From Cytobacillus firmus NBRC 15306 (GTDB lineage Bacteria; Bacillota; Bacilli; Bacillales; Cytobacillaceae): a stretch of 46,624 nucleotides of DNA. Below, one piece after another: positions 31,506 to 39,583 of the stretch (position 1 is its first letter; each line of letters begins with the position of its first letter). The notes beneath the pieces were generated by a model. That model saw nothing but the letters and a program-made list of their open reading frames with translations. It had not been told where the DNA came from and made no database searches. The translations under genes and the position numbers were made by a program. The stretch spans positions 1-46,624 of the forward strand of contig NZ_BCUY01000025.1 of assembly GCF_001591465.1 (NCBI RefSeq), given 5' to 3'.

Positions 31506-32600
31506 ATGATTAAATTTAAAATGATATTTATTGTATTTTTATTGTTAGGCGTGATACTGGCCGGATGCAGCTCGGGAAGTAATGCTGTTGAGGAACCAAA
31601 GCCTGTTTCCGGGGATGCTCAGCAAACTGAAGGCAATAAAGAAGAGGCTGAAGAAAAAACGGAGGTCCAATATTATTACACTGCTAACGAAAAAGGCAGC
31701 ATCTCCAAAATTGGCGCAGCTGACAATTCAATTGTAACGACAATAGAGGTAGAAGGTTCCGCTCACAATGTGCAGGTTTCACCAGATGGAAAATTAATCG
31801 GGGCTACGGTTGTGCCAGGTATGGGAGACCATGGGGGAGGTCATGACGGCCACGGAGAAGTGAGTGCAAAAGCTGTTTTTTACAGTGTTGAAAGCGATGA
31901 ACTGGTTCAGGAGGTCGAAGTTGGAAATCACCCTGCCCACATTGTTTTTACGGAGGATGGGAAGTACGCTGTTGTAACAAACAGCGAGGACAATACTGCA
32001 TCTGTCATTAATATGGATGGCTTCAATGTGACAGATACAGTTGAGACCGGCAAAGGGCCGCATGGATTCAGGATTTCATCAGATAGCAAAAGAGCTTACA
32101 TTGCAAACATGGGTGAAGATACGGTCAGTGTTATTAATCTTGAAACCTTGAAGGAAGAAAAGCGGATAAAAGTGGGAATAGCTCCTGTCACTACGGGTAT
32201 TACTTCTGATGGAAAAACACTTGTCGCAGCATTAAATGGAGAAAATGCTCTCGCTGTGGTTGATCTGGCTACTGATAAGGTTGATAAAATTCCAGTGGGA
32301 ATTGGTCCTGCACAAGTATATATCGATGAAAAAGGTGAGTTTGCCTATGTGGCCAACCAGGGAACAGAAGAAGCTCCTTCGAGCAGTGTGACCGTTATAG
32401 ATCTTGCTTTAAGGAAAGCAGCAGCTGAAATTGAAACCGGAAGAGGCTCGCATGGAGTGGTAACAAGTCCGGACAACAAGAGGGTGTATGTGACGAATAT
32501 GTTTGAAGATACGGTCAGCATCATCGATAAAGAACAGAGTAAGGTCATTGATACAATTGAAGTAAAAGGAGTGCCGAATGGGATAAGCATTACCGATTAG
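31506..32600 (+). CDS. YVTN-type beta-propeller lipoprotein
   Basis: A 364-aa lipoprotein: signal peptide with lipobox ILAGC, an acidic linker, then about seven YVTN repeats (e.g. YAVVTNSEDNTASVINMD, AYIANMGEDTVSVINLE, VYVTNMFEDTVSIIDKE), each with the GxGPHG or similar turn. A His/Gly-rich loop (GDHGGGHDGHGE, about residues 107-118) could bind metal. The frame is open from 31449, but AAGGGAGG before the ATG at 31506 sets the start. Function unknown; related proteins include surface and electron-transfer propellers. Confidence 0.82.
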   Translation: MIKFKMIFIVFLLLGVILAGCSSGSNAVEEPKPVSGDAQQTEGNKEEAEEKTEVQYYYTANEKGSISKIGAADNSIVTTIEVEGSAHNVQVSPDGKLIGATVVPGMGDHGGGHDGHGEVSAKAVFYSVESDELVQEVEVGNHPAHIVFTEDGKYAVVTNSEDNTASVINMDGFNVTDTVETGKGPHGFRISSDSKRAYIANMGEDTVSVINLETLKEEKRIKVGIAPVTTGITSDGKTLVAALNGENALAVVDLATDKVDKIPVGIGPAQVYIDEKGEFAYVANQGTEEAPSSSVTVIDLALRKAAAEIETGRGSHGVVTSPDNKRVYVTNMFEDTVSIIDKEQSKVIDTIEVKGVPNGISITD

Positions 32601-32673
32601 ATCCATATCAATGCAGAAAACCGCTTGAGAATTACAGGAATCTCGGTTAGGAAGGTACACACACATTCGTTTT

Positions 32674-32724
32674 CAGTGCCTGCCCCAATAAAATATGTTA
32701 TAGACTAAGGGGGGCAGGCACCTG
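32674..32724. repeat. intergenic hairpin repeat with GCAGGCAC core
   Basis: CAGTGCCTGCCCC (32674-32686) pairs with GGGGCAGGCACCTG (32711-32724) with one bulge. Elements of this GTGCCTGCCCC/GGGGCAGGCAC type are scattered in Bacillus genomes (memory). It lies between convergent genes and may also end transcription. A further small dyad, GAAGGTGCCTTC, follows at about 32737-32748. Confidence 0.55.
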
Positions 32725-32841
32725 ATTTTATATTCTGAAGGTGCCTTCGGTCAATATTGAGATATTTCATCGTATGTACCTGCATTTATCGGTGATAGAT
32801 GATATTAAAGTCAGAAGCGGCACCTTTTTGTCTGCCAATCC

Positions 32842-33435
32842 TTATTCAATATCCTCCGTCAAGTCTTCCATTATGCCTTCATCCATCGGGCCGACAATTT
32901 TCTTTGTGATCACGCCCTTAGTATCGAGGATATAGCTTGTTGGAATGGTAAATGCTTGATACTGCGGGCCGATCATGCCATTTTCATCGAGGGGGATGGA
33001 AAAGGTAAGTCCGTAATCCTTAACGAATTTCTCGATATCTTTCCTGCCGTTGTCAATATTTGTGAGATTGACTGCTACCACCTCAATGCCATCTTCTTTA
33101 TGCTTTTCATAGAAATTTTGCATATGAGGCATTTCAGCTTTGCAGGGCGGACACCAGGTTGCCCAGAAGTTGAGGATGACCTTCTTCCCTTGAAGGTCTG
33201 ATAGTTTCATTGTTTTGCCATCGAGAGTAGTTAGTTCAAAATCTGGAGCAGGCTTTCCTTCCTCAACTTGAGTAAGGTCTGATCCAGGTATATCCTCGGT
33301 TTCGACCGACTCCTCTTCGTTTTCCACAGCAGCATTGCTTGTGCTATCTTTATCTGCAGATGGTTTCCATAGATTGACGAATACAATCGCCAGGGCCAAT
33401 AGAATTATGGCTATCGATAACAGATTTTTATTCAA
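32842..33435 (-). CDS. TlpA/ResA-like membrane-anchored thiol-disulfide oxidoreductase
   Basis: A 197-aa protein with an uncleaved N-terminal TM anchor (about 5-22), an acidic linker, and a thioredoxin-like domain. The active site is WCPPC (Cys95, Cys98), with IPTSYILD as the cis-Pro loop and FELTTLDGKTMKLSDLQGKKVILNFWATWC typical of TlpA/ResA. It acts outside the membrane and probably receives electrons from the CcdA protein encoded at 36319-37032. TTG start after AGGCGGTG. Last gene of the osmC operon. Confidence 0.88.
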   Translation of the reverse strand: MNKNLLSIAIILLALAIVFVNLWKPSADKDSTSNAAVENEEESVETEDIPGSDLTQVEEGKPAPDFELTTLDGKTMKLSDLQGKKVILNFWATWCPPCKAEMPHMQNFYEKHKEDGIEVVAVNLTNIDNGRKDIEKFVKDYGLTFSIPLDENGMIGPQYQAFTIPTSYILDTKGVITKKIVGPMDEGIMEDLTEDIE

Positions 33436-33449
33436 CCTTTTGCACCGCC

Positions 33450-34073
33450 TTAGGAAGTTAGTTTGAAGCTAAGATTTTTACGATCCCCGTTTGACAGGAT
33501 GTATACGATAAATGCCAGCCAGCCGAATGTCAGAATTTCAAGGGACAGGATCGGCTGAAAGAAACTGATGATAAGAAGCTCGAAAAGGAAAAGGAAAGTG
33601 AATGCCTTGATTGAGAAGCATTCATTTTTCTTTTTAAGAAAAACAGCATAGCCAATCAGCAGAGCCAGACTTGCCATTGCTGCAGGGAAATTTGTTTCCA
33701 GTGCATATTTGGTGACCTCAAAACCAATGAAAAAAAGAGGGTATACTTTAAAAGCGTCGCGAAAGACTGTCTGGTGCTTCTTTCCTGCAATATAAATCAG
33801 ATAAACGGAAAGCGATACAAGAGCAAGGAAATGCCCTTTTGTACTTCCGTTAAAATAAACAATAGACAGCGGCATCTCTATGGCCATCTTAAAATGAAAC
33901 AGAGCATAGCTTAGCTTCCACACCAGAAAGTAAAGAAAAAAACTGTTCCAGTACCAATCCTCAAGCTTTCTTCCCGAGGCGAATCTGTACAAAAGTGATG
34001 TCATAAAAAGGGACAGCAGAACAGCCAGCCAAACAGCGGGAATCGTCAGGCTCCCAATATTAAAATAACTCAA
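33450..34073 (-). CDS. polytopic membrane protein, distantly Lgt-like
   Basis: A 207-aa protein with about six or seven TM helices. An early RKLEDWYWNSFFLYFLVWKLSY and a later FNGSTKGHFLALVSL recall the layout of prolipoprotein diacylglyceryl transferase-type proteins, but the Lgt signature is not present, so enzymatic function is doubtful. Its start overlaps the osmC stop by 4 nt (ATGA type) and tlpA follows after 14 nt, so it works with thiol-redox proteins. Confidence 0.65.
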   Translation of the reverse strand: MSYFNIGSLTIPAVWLAVLLSLFMTSLLYRFASGRKLEDWYWNSFFLYFLVWKLSYALFHFKMAIEMPLSIVYFNGSTKGHFLALVSLSVYLIYIAGKKHQTVFRDAFKVYPLFFIGFEVTKYALETNFPAAMASLALLIGYAVFLKKKNECFSIKAFTFLFLFELLIISFFQPILSLEILTFGWLAFIVYILSNGDRKNLSFKLTS

Positions 34074-34465
34074 TCAGAATCACCCGTGAACGTAACCTCA
34101 TAGCTTATATCGATAGAGCCAATCACAGATTGGATCATTCCGCAATTTTTTACAGTAAGCTCTGCCACTTTTGCGGCTTGTTCTGCGGAAAGTGCTTGAT
34201 CGGCATGAACCTCAGCTGAAATAGCCAGTTTTTTTATCTGATTGGCTTCTTCAGGAATTCTGGATACAGAAACTTCCGCTTCAATCCTCTCAACTCCAAG
34301 CCTCTTCTTTTGAAGGATATTCCAAAGAACTGTGCCGCTGCATCCAGCCAAGGATGACACAAATAGTTCCAGCGGGCGATAGCCTGCCTGGTCATTAGGA
34401 GAAACAGGCAGCTTTCCGTAGCCCAATTCAGCTGTAGTGTTATCATTATTTATTATAAATTTCAT
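34070..34465 (-). CDS. OsmC-family protein
   Basis: A 131-aa OsmC/Ohr-fold protein. The two family cysteines are Cys42 (SLAGCSG) and Cys108 (VKNCGMIQ), expected to reduce peroxides or react with thiol/persulfide. The DQAGYRPLELFVSSLAGC stretch is typical of the YhfA/OsmC branch. GGAAAGGGGTGAAG precedes the ATG. First gene of an operon with a membrane protein and a TlpA protein; a TTAAGA direct repeat lies 41 nt upstream. Confidence 0.88.
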   Translation of the reverse strand: MKFIINNDNTTAELGYGKLPVSPNDQAGYRPLELFVSSLAGCSGTVLWNILQKKRLGVERIEAEVSVSRIPEEANQIKKLAISAEVHADQALSAEQAAKVAELTVKNCGMIQSVIGSIDISYEVTFTGDSD

Positions 34466-34505
34466 ATCTTCACCCCTTTCCAGCCATTAGTATGAAAGGG
34501 TTTTA

Positions 34506-34522
34506 TTAAGATTTGATTAAGA
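34506..34522 (-). promoter_or_regulatory. candidate response-regulator direct repeat upstream of osmC
   Basis: TTAAGA-N5-TTAAGA (plus strand; TCTTAA-N5-TCTTAA as seen by osmC). An 11-bp period is normal for OmpR-family sites. A TACTAAT suitable as -10 lies about 13 nt downstream on the minus strand. The same repeat lies before ccdA (37072-37088). Confidence 0.6.
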
Positions 34523-34529
34523 AAAGCAG

Positions 34530-35603
34530 CTAATTTTTAGAAGCTGCCCTATCTGCCGGAAGGATAATTTCAAAGATGTGGTGAAATCCATCTGTCTGTA
34601 TAGAAATCTGTCCCTTATGCGCATCTGCAATACTTTTCGCAATAGCCAGTCCTAATCCTGCTCCGCTCACTCTGGTGCTCCTGGATTCCTCCAGGCGGTA
34701 GAACCGTTCAAAAATCAGGTCTTTTTTTACAGGATCAATGAATTGACCTGTATGGGAAATAGTAATGGAATAGAAATGATCGGAGAGTGCGGTATTTATA
34801 GCCAGTTCGGTCCCTGTATTGTAATCAAGTGCATTTTGAAGAATATTAGTAAAAACCTGTTTAAGGCCGTCTTTATTCCCCATTACCATTGCAGGCTCAA
34901 TCCGGGCCTCTTGGAGATCAAACGTTTCGTCCAGCTTTAACCGGAAGGCACTAAGTGATTCTTTTAGAATCGTGTCAATGGATAAAGGCTCGAATGGCTT
35001 TTCTGTAAAATAAGTGCCATTGCTCCACGTGTTGAGCTCTGTTATCAGTTCCACGATGCCGGTAATCCGCCGGGACTCCTCAAGCAGTGAGCCGAATAAT
35101 TCAGGGTCACCCTCGATGACTCCCGATTCAAGGGCTTCAAGATAGCCATTGATATTGGTTAAGGGAGTGCGAAGCTCGTGGGCGATGTCACGGAGCATTT
35201 CTTCACGTTTTTCCTGAAAAGATACAAGGGAGGACGTCATGGCATTAAAGTTCTCGGTCAGTTCCTTTAATTCTCCCGTAGAAGGCACGGCCAATTCTTC
35301 AGGAGCCTTGCCTTTCATCACATCCTTGGCAGCCCGGGACAGATTCTTAATGGGATGGACCATTTTACGGACAGTAAAATAATGGAATAAACCGACGATG
35401 ACAAATGCAGCAATACTAACCCTCCAGAGAAATCCGTTCAAGGTAACAACCAGATCCTGTCCGGTGACATCTTCGGAGTTGACGAGGAAGCATGCGTAAT
35501 CCTTAACTGAAAAACCGGCCAGGAGGATCACAAGCAAAATGACCAGGCTATTCAGGGCAACGAGGCGTGATAACAGATTGGAAAATTTTTTATACACCCA
35601 CAA
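34530..35603 (-). CDS. sensor histidine kinase
   Basis: A 357-aa two-TM sensor kinase. TM1 about 15-32, a very short external loop (about 33-58, with one Cys), TM2 about 60-77, a HAMP domain, then HisKA with phospho-His142 in RDIAHELRTPLTNI, and HATPase_c with NILQNALDYN (N box) and GAGLGLAIAKSI (G box). The small sensor loop suggests sensing within the membrane or via partners such as CcdA. It overlaps the response regulator by 14 nt. TTG start. Confidence 0.9.
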   Translation of the reverse strand: MWVYKKFSNLLSRLVALNSLVILLVILLAGFSVKDYACFLVNSEDVTGQDLVVTLNGFLWRVSIAAFVIVGLFHYFTVRKMVHPIKNLSRAAKDVMKGKAPEELAVPSTGELKELTENFNAMTSSLVSFQEKREEMLRDIAHELRTPLTNINGYLEALESGVIEGDPELFGSLLEESRRITGIVELITELNTWSNGTYFTEKPFEPLSIDTILKESLSAFRLKLDETFDLQEARIEPAMVMGNKDGLKQVFTNILQNALDYNTGTELAINTALSDHFYSITISHTGQFIDPVKKDLIFERFYRLEESRSTRVSGAGLGLAIAKSIADAHKGQISIQTDGFHHIFEIILPADRAASKN

Positions 35604-36297
35604 ATTTATACCCCATTCCCCTTACCGTCTGAATATAGTCCTTCGGTGTTTTTTGCTTGATTTTTACCCGGAGATGCTTGATATGCACATCGATTGTCCG
35701 TTCAGACACTGCCTTCTGGTTATGTTCATAAATGCAGTTTAGAATCTGTTCTCTCGATAAAACCTGACCCGGGTGCTGCATAAACATGTGCAGCAGTTTA
35801 AATTCGAATTGTGTCAGCTCAAGAGGATCTCCATTAATGAGGGCTTCTCCTTTTGCCGGCTTGAGAGTAAATCCGGTAAAGCTTAATTTTCCGCACCTGC
35901 TTGAGGTTCTTCTTAGGACTGCTTCGATGCGCACCATCAGTTCAGCGGGGCTGAAAGGTTTGACGACATAATCGTCTGCACCCAGTTTGAAGCCCTGAAT
36001 GCGGTTTTTTTCATCTGCCTTGGCAGTAAGCATAATGATTGGCATCATACTCTTCAGGTCTTCCCGCACCCAGCGGCAAATTTCCTCGCCGCTGACTTTA
36101 GGAAGCATCAGATCCAGAATTAAAATGCAGGGATCAAATTGTTCAATTTTCTTCATGGCTTCACGGCCATCCGCTGCCTCCATCGCTTCATAACCTTCTT
36201 TTTGCAGGTAAATTTTAACGAGGTTGCGGATTTTGGCATCATCCTCTACCACCAATACTGTTTTTCCAATAAGATGCTGATCGGGCAAAATAATCAT
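35590..36297 (-). CDS. OmpR/PhoB-family response regulator
   Basis: A 235-aa regulator. Receiver domain with acidic pocket VVEDD, phospho-acceptor Asp62 in LILDLMLPK and Lys in VVKPFSP; C-terminal winged helix with LTQFEFKLLHMFMQHPGQVLSREQIL, SERTIDVHIKHLRVKI and TVRGMGYKF. The ATG at 36297 is only 1-2 nt from AAAGGATG; a TTG at 36288 is spaced better. It follows ccdA by 21 nt. The likely DNA site is the TTAAGA-N5-TTAAGA repeat found before ccdA and osmC. Confidence 0.9.
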   Translation of the reverse strand: MIILPDQHLIGKTVLVVEDDAKIRNLVKIYLQKEGYEAMEAADGREAMKKIEQFDPCILILDLMLPKVSGEEICRWVREDLKSMMPIIMLTAKADEKNRIQGFKLGADDYVVKPFSPAELMVRIEAVLRRTSSRCGKLSFTGFTLKPAKGEALINGDPLELTQFEFKLLHMFMQHPGQVLSREQILNCIYEHNQKAVSERTIDVHIKHLRVKIKQKTPKDYIQTVRGMGYKFVGV

Positions 36298-36318
36298 CCT
36301 TTATTATTTATCGCTTTT

Positions 36319-37032
36319 TTAGAATTGAAATAGGCTATACGCTGAAAGCCATGCACTAATTTTTTGCATTTGCCCGCTTAAGACGAGCATTCCCAGTGCA
36401 ACCATAATCATGCCATTAACAAATGCGAGCCTGGATAAGTACTTATTGATTTTACGCATGGCTTTTAAAGAATAAGAAATGATTACTGAAATAACGAAAA
36501 ATGGAATGGCCATTCCAAGAGAATAAGACATTAATAAGAAGATACCCTGGCTTAGCGTATCGGAAGAGCTCGCCAATAATAGTATGGATGAAAGGGCAAG
36601 TCCAACACAAGGCGACCAGCCGCTTGCAAAGGCCATTCCCAGCAAAACAGACCCAAACATGCCCTTTGATTTATTTTCTGTTTTGAATCGCTTCTCTTTC
36701 ATTAAAAATTTGAATTTAAGCAAGCCGGCCATCTGCAATCCAAAAATTATAATTAACAGCCCCGCAGCCTGCATAATGATCATCCGATAATTCATTAAAA
36801 TTTTTCCGAAAAAACTGGCGGATGCCCCAAGTGCTATAAAAATCATACTAAACCCAATTATAAATCCAAACGAACGCAAATAAAGCTTCTTCCGGTCCAC
36901 CTGCATTTTAGCGTTCTCGATTCGGCCTCCAGTCAGGTGGGTCACATACGCCGGCAGCAGCGGAAACACACACGGGGAGAAAAAAGACAGCATTCCGGCT
37001 GCGAGGGCAAAAAACATTCCAATATCGTTCAT
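36319..37032 (-). CDS. ccdA: CcdA-like thiol-disulfide electron-transfer membrane protein
   Basis: A 237-aa protein with six TM helices. The two membrane cysteines used to carry electrons are in FFSPCVFPLLPAYV (TM1) and ASGWSPCVGLALSS (TM4). It passes reducing power from cytosolic thioredoxin to external thiol-disulfide proteins such as the TlpA protein at 32842-33435. ATG at 37032 is preferred over that at 37056 because AAAGGAGTGA lies 7 nt before it. First gene of an operon with the two-component system. Confidence 0.88.
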   Translation of the reverse strand: MNDIGMFFALAAGMLSFFSPCVFPLLPAYVTHLTGGRIENAKMQVDRKKLYLRSFGFIIGFSMIFIALGASASFFGKILMNYRMIIMQAAGLLIIIFGLQMAGLLKFKFLMKEKRFKTENKSKGMFGSVLLGMAFASGWSPCVGLALSSILLLASSSDTLSQGIFLLMSYSLGMAIPFFVISVIISYSLKAMRKINKYLSRLAFVNGMIMVALGMLVLSGQMQKISAWLSAYSLFQF

Positions 37033-37071
37033 GTAAGTCACTCCTTTGTCCTCCATTTTGATGGGCGATTG

Positions 37072-37088
37072 TTAAGACTTTATTAAGA
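37072..37088 (-). promoter_or_regulatory. candidate response-regulator direct repeat upstream of ccdA
   Basis: TTAAGA-N5-TTAAGA, the same motif, spacing and orientation as at 34506-34522, and 40 nt from the ccdA start (41 nt for osmC). It lies in the divergent region shared with the sulfurtransferase operon on the plus strand. Confidence 0.6.
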
Positions 37089-37245
37089 AATGGATTTGAA
37101 ACCCAAGAGTTATTTGAGGAAAAAGGTTTAGTTTGTATTTATACGGATAGAGGTATAGAAAATCAAGTTAACAAAAATTTGGAAGGTCCAGCCGGGCATT
37201 GAAAACAGGATCAAAAAGATACTAAAAGGGAATGGAGGGAAAAGC

Positions 37246-37808
37246 ATGAATGTTAATAAAGTCTTGGATGCTAAAGGACTTTCCTGTCCAATGCCAATTG
37301 TTAAAACAAAAAAAGAGATGCTCTTGAGCCAGGATAGGTAATGGAGGTTCAGGCGACGGATAAGGGGTCTACCGCAGATATTAAAGCATGGGCCCAGAGC
37401 ACCGGCAATCATTACTTGGGCACAGTGGAAGATGGAGATACCTTAAAACATTACCTGCGCAAAGCGACGGTGGAGGAAGAAAAAGTGGAGGCGAAACATC
37501 CTCATGTAACAGACCTTGGCGATCTCCAGGAAAAAATAAAAGGTAATGAAGAGATCACCATTCTCGATGTGAGGGAGCCTGCAGAATTTGCCTTTGGCCA
37601 TATTCCGGGAGCCGTCAACATTCCTTTAGGGGAGCTTGAAAACCGATTTGAAGAATTGGATAAGAATAAAGAAGTGCACATTATCTGCCGGACAGGCAAC
37701 CGCAGTGATCTGGCTGCCCAGAAACTGGCTGAAAAAGGATATCCAAACGTCAGGAATGTAGTGCCAGGCATGACTGAATGGAAGGGACAATTAAATCAGA
37801 CCCATTAG
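37246..37808 (+). pseudogene. yrkF: TusA-rhodanese sulfurtransferase (YrkF-like), damaged TusA part
   Basis: The ATG at 37246 (GGAGGG before it) starts a TusA domain, NVNKVLDAKGLSCPMPIVKTKKEM, with the catalytic Cys in SCPMP. Then the frame breaks; the matching frame reads LEPG-TAG-VMEVQATDKGSTADI, so there is one frameshift near 37320 and a TAG at 37335-37337 where CAG (Gln) is expected. From 37341 the frame is intact: rest of TusA, then a rhodanese domain with ILDVREPAEFAFGHIPGAVNIP and active-site Cys in HIICRTGNRSD. Possibly a shortened rhodanese protein is still made from the ATG at 37341. Confidence 0.78.
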
Positions 37809-37820
37809 GGAGGTAAAAGA

Positions 37821-38210
37821 ATGAAGGTAGCCATTATCGCAGCCAACGGAAGCATGTTTGATGCTTATAAGGTGTTTAACATTGCGACAGCAGCTGCAGC
37901 AACGGATGCAGAAGTAGGAATCTTTTTCACATTTGAGGGGCTAAATTTAATTCATAAAGAGGGCCATAGGAATCTTCCGCTGCCTCCGGGAGGCGAGCAT
38001 TTTCAGGAAGGATTTAAAAAAGCCAATGTCCCGCCGGTAGATGAACTGGTAAACATGGCAAGCGAAATGGGCGTAAAAATGATTGCCTGCCAGATGACTA
38101 TGGATGTAATGAGCCTTGAAAAGGAGCAATTTGTGGAGGGCATTGACGTTGGCGGAGCTGTGACGTTTTTAACCTTTGCCAAGGATGCCGATGTAACACT
38201 TACTTTTTAA
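37821..38210 (+). CDS. yrkE: DsrE/DsrF/DrsH-like protein (YrkE-like)
   Basis: A 129-aa DsrE-family protein: KVAIIAANGSMFDAYKVFNIATAAAATDAEVGIFFTFEGL at the start and KMIACQMTMDVM with Cys90, the likely persulfide carrier. Partner of TusA and rhodanese proteins in relay of sulfane sulfur. The gene order (TusA-rhodanese, DsrE, MBL-rhodanese) matches yrkF-yrkE-yrkH of B. subtilis in content. It starts 12 nt after the rhodanese gene; GGGAGGT lies before the ATG. Confidence 0.87.
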   Translation: MKVAIIAANGSMFDAYKVFNIATAAAATDAEVGIFFTFEGLNLIHKEGHRNLPLPPGGEHFQEGFKKANVPPVDELVNMASEMGVKMIACQMTMDVMSLEKEQFVEGIDVGGAVTFLTFAKDADVTLTF

Positions 38211-38222
38211 GAGGTGAAAAAT

Positions 38223-39356
38223 ATGGCTGAGAATCATGTTAAGACAATCACTGTAAAGGAATTAACCAGAAAAATTCTGGATCATGAAGAAACATTTATT
38301 CTGGATGTGCGAAATACGGATGATTTTGATGATTGGAAGATTGAAGGAAAAAACGTCCATATCATTAACGCCCCGTATTTTGATTTGCTTGAGGGAGTGG
38401 AATCCATCCAGGACAAGCTGCCTAAAGACCAGGAAATTTTTGTCGTATGCGCCAAGGGAGGCTCATCAGAGTTTGTTGCCGGACAGGTAGCGGAAGCAGG
38501 CTATTCAAACGTATATTCCATTGAAGGCGGAATGAAGGCATGGAGTGAACATCTCGAGCCCATTAAAATTGGGGATTTAAAACAAGGCGGATCCATTTAT
38601 CAATTTGTCCGGATCGGAAAAGGCTGTTTATCCTATCTGATTGAGTCCAATGGCAAGGGAGCATTGATTGATGCGAACCGCATGACAGGTCCCTATGAGG
38701 ATTTTATCAGGCAAAAAGAGATAACCATCACCCATGTCCTTGATACCCATTTGCATGCAGATCATATTTCAGGCGGAAGAAAGCTCGCTGAAAAGTTTGG
38801 AGCGGGTTATTATCTGCCTCCAAAGGATGCGGAAGAGGTCCAGTTTGAGTACAATCACATTCATGACGGCGATGACTATCAGGTAGGAGATACTGTCATA
38901 AAGGCAGTATATTCGCCGGGCCATACCATCGGCAGTACATCATTTGCAGTCGATGGCCAATATTTGCTCACTGGCGATATTCTGTTCATTGATTCGATTG
39001 GCCGCCCTGATCTGGCCGGAAAAGCTGGAGATTGGGTAAAGGACCTGCGGACTACCCTGTATAAAAGATATAAAGAGCTGACCGACGAACTGCTTGTGCT
39101 GCCAGCCCATTTTATGATTTCAGATGAAATGAATGAGGATGGAAGCATTTCGGAAAAGCTCGGGGTGCTGTACCAGCAGAATCACGGCTTAAAGATCGAA
39201 AGCGAGGAAGAGTTCCGCAGAACCGTTACGGAGAATTTGCCGCCGCAGCCGAATTCCTATCAGCAAATCCGGGAAACGAATATGGGCAAAATCTCACCAG
39301 AGGCAGAAGAACAGCGTGAAATGGAAATTGGTCCAAACCGGTGTGCGGTCAGGTAG
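38223..39356 (+). CDS. yrkH: rhodanese-metallo-beta-lactamase protein (YrkH-like, persulfide dioxygenase type)
   Basis: A 377-aa two-domain protein. Residues about 8-118 are a rhodanese domain with Cys76 in [10 protein letters not shown]. Residues about 125-340 are an MBL fold with iron/zinc ligands in [10 protein letters not shown] (His176, His178, Asp180, His181), GHTIGS and [14 protein letters not shown], as in ETHE1/YrkH persulfide dioxygenases that oxidise glutathione or bacillithiol persulfide to sulfite. ATG at 38223 follows AGAGGTG; a GTG at 38214 lies inside that site. A 15-bp terminator ends the operon. Confidence 0.9.
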   Translation: MAENHVKTITVKELTRKILDHEETFILDVRNTDDFDDWKIEGKNVHIINAPYFDLLEGVESIQDKLPKDQEIFVVCAKGGSSEFVAGQVAEAGYSNVYSIEGGMKAWSEHLEPIKIGDLKQGGSIYQFVRIGKGCLSYLIESNGKGALIDANRMTGPYEDFIRQKEITITHVLDTHLHADHISGGRKLAEKFGAGYYLPPKDAEEVQFEYNHIHDGDDYQVGDTVIKAVYSPGHTIGSTSFAVDGQYLLTGDILFIDSIGRPDLAGKAGDWVKDLRTTLYKRYKELTDELLVLPAHFMISDEMNEDGSISEKLGVLYQQNHGLKIESEEEFRRTVTENLPPQPNSYQQIRETNMGKISPEAEEQREMEIGPNRCAVR

Positions 39357-39383
39357 AAAATAAAGGTCCCGGGAGTTCCTTAG

Positions 39384-39423
39384 CAACAAGATCCTGATAC
39401 GCATCAGGATCTTGTTGTTTTTT
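39384..39423 (+). terminator. strong terminator of sulfurtransferase operon
   Basis: CAACAAGATCCTGAT (39384-39398) pairs with ATCAGGATCTTGTTG (39403-39417), followed by T residues. Confidence 0.95.
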
Positions 39424-39497
39424 ACATAGATTTATAATGATTAATCTGAATAAAACATTTCATTTGACAAATTTTTTATTTTCATAGCAAAAGAATG

Positions 39498-39549
39498 TTG
39501 ACGAAATGAATATTAATATATAGAATTAACTAAGTGATAATAATTATCA
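39498..39549 (+). promoter_or_regulatory. sigma-A promoter with perfect Fur box
   Basis: TTGACG (39498-39503), 17-nt spacer, TAGAAT (39521-39526). TGATAAT-A-ATTATCA (39535-39549) is a perfect 7-1-7 Fur box over the expected start of transcription, so Fur-Fe should repress the iron transport operon. Confidence 0.88.
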
Positions 39550-39583
39550 TTTTCAAATACATATATAAAGGTGGAAAGAAAAC

